A model generated the notes under the pieces. That model saw only the letters and a program-made list of their open reading frames with translations, ran no database searches and had not been told where the DNA came from. This document shows positions 5,538-5,953 of a stretch of DNA of 5,953 nt, piece after piece. Origin of the DNA: Deltaproteobacteria bacterium (GTDB lineage Bacteria; Myxococcota; XYA12-FULL-58-9; JAUUZB01). The stretch's first letter is position 1. Each line of letters starts with the position of its first letter. The position numbers and the translations under genes were made by a program. The stretch is from contig JAUUZB010000305.1 in assembly GCA_030590185.1 (NCBI GenBank), positions 1 to 5,953 on the forward strand, read 5' to 3'.

Positions 5538-5953
5538 GTGTCCTCCCCACGCACCACCCGGGTCGATTACCAGCGGCCCTACCGCCCGCGGGGTATCGCC
5601 CTGGCCAATCGGTTGATGCAGCGCTTCGCTGTGCCGCGTCAGCGTTTGAGCGTGGATGGTTTGATGGCGGCGGCGCGGCGCAACACCGGGCTCGATGATT
5701 ATGCCGACGAGTATTTTCGCGAGCCCCTGGGCCGGTTGATCGATTCGATCGAGAAGGAAGCGCGGCTCACACCGGTCGGTTGGCTGATCACCCGGACGCG
5801 CTTGATCGGCGCCCTCGAGGTTCGGCTGCGGGTCGAGGCGGCCCTGGCGCGGCAGCCGGAGATCGAGAACCAGCTGGTGCGCGCCCCGATCGTGATCGCC
5901 AGCCTGCAGCGTACCGGCACAACCCTGCTGCATCGGCTCCTGTCGGTCGATCC
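5538..5953 (+). CDS. Sulfotransferase family protein, 3' truncated
   Basis: 138 complete codons are visible from GTG 5538 to the right edge. Sulfotransferases move a sulfuryl group from PAPS to a hydroxyl or amine. 'APIVIASLQRTGTTLLHRLLSVD' (residues 116-138) is the first strand plus the 5'-phosphosulfate-binding loop, with QRTGTTLLHRL at 124-134. The preceding region ('TGLDDYADEYFREPLGRLIDS', then 'RLTPVGWLITRTRLIGALEVRLRVEAAL') is the helical N-terminal extension common in bacterial Sulfotransfer_3-type proteins. The GTG touches the DUF1214 TGA with no gap and in the same frame, so no earlier start is possible. GAGG (5526-5529) lies 8 nt before it. The 3'-phosphate site and the rest of the catalytic domain are beyond the window. 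The substrate is unknown. Confidence 0.88.
   Translation, partial: MSSPRTTRVDYQRPYRPRGIALANRLMQRFAVPRQRLSVDGLMAAARRNTGLDDYADEYFREPLGRLIDSIEKEARLTPVGWLITRTRLIGALEVRLRVEAALARQPEIENQLVRAPIVIASLQRTGTTLLHRLLSVD

Noticed and set aside
4473..5933. Long minus-strand open frame (486 codons) opposite the DUF1214 and sulfotransferase genes
   Set aside because: It is antisense to two recognised genes. Its composition (Arg, His, Gly, Pro rich) is the usual by-product of high-GC coding DNA and it shows no family motifs.

Overview
The window is high-GC bacterial DNA, apparently chromosomal. It fits a deltaproteobacterial or myxobacterial (Myxococcota-like) genome best: there is an Ala/Gly/Glu-rich putative lipoprotein with a lysine tail, a large-genome style SDR / DUF1214 / sulfotransferase set, and an rpmE-prfA-prmC operon. 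The phylum is inferred from gene style only; no taxonomic marker was searched. No mobile element, CRISPR array, tRNA or rRNA was seen.

Layout from left to right. (1) 2-259 (+): the C-terminal end of a protein resembling a cyclic-nucleotide-binding (Crp-like) domain. (2) 290-820 (+): a small secreted, probably lipid-anchored protein with two further cysteines and a 16-residue Lys/Gly tail. (3) 821-1044: a 224-bp gap between convergent genes, holding a 63-bp-period tandem repeat and short hairpins. (4) 3239 down to 1045 (-): a translation operon, rpmE (ribosomal protein L31), prfA (release factor RF1) and prmC (the methyltransferase that modifies the GGQ glutamine of release factors). prfA and prmC overlap in an ATGA. 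A good -35 box lies upstream of rpmE. (5) 3240-3338: a 99-bp divergent intergenic region. (6) 3339 to the right edge (+): an SDR oxidoreductase, a DUF1214 protein and the start of a sulfotransferase, the last two directly abutting.

How the genes work together: L31, RF1 and PrmC are all translation proteins, and PrmC's substrate is made by the gene just before it. The SDR, DUF1214 and sulfotransferase genes look like a small metabolic cluster acting on an unknown, probably lipophilic alcohol-type substrate; that substrate class is inference.

The most interesting observation is that rpmE ends in UAG, a codon read by RF1 and not RF2. The 19 codons from there to the prfA ATG are open and in the same frame. 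Readthrough at low RF1 would therefore give an L31-RF1 fusion, which suggests an untested autoregulatory arrangement analogous in logic to the prfB (RF2) UGA frameshift.
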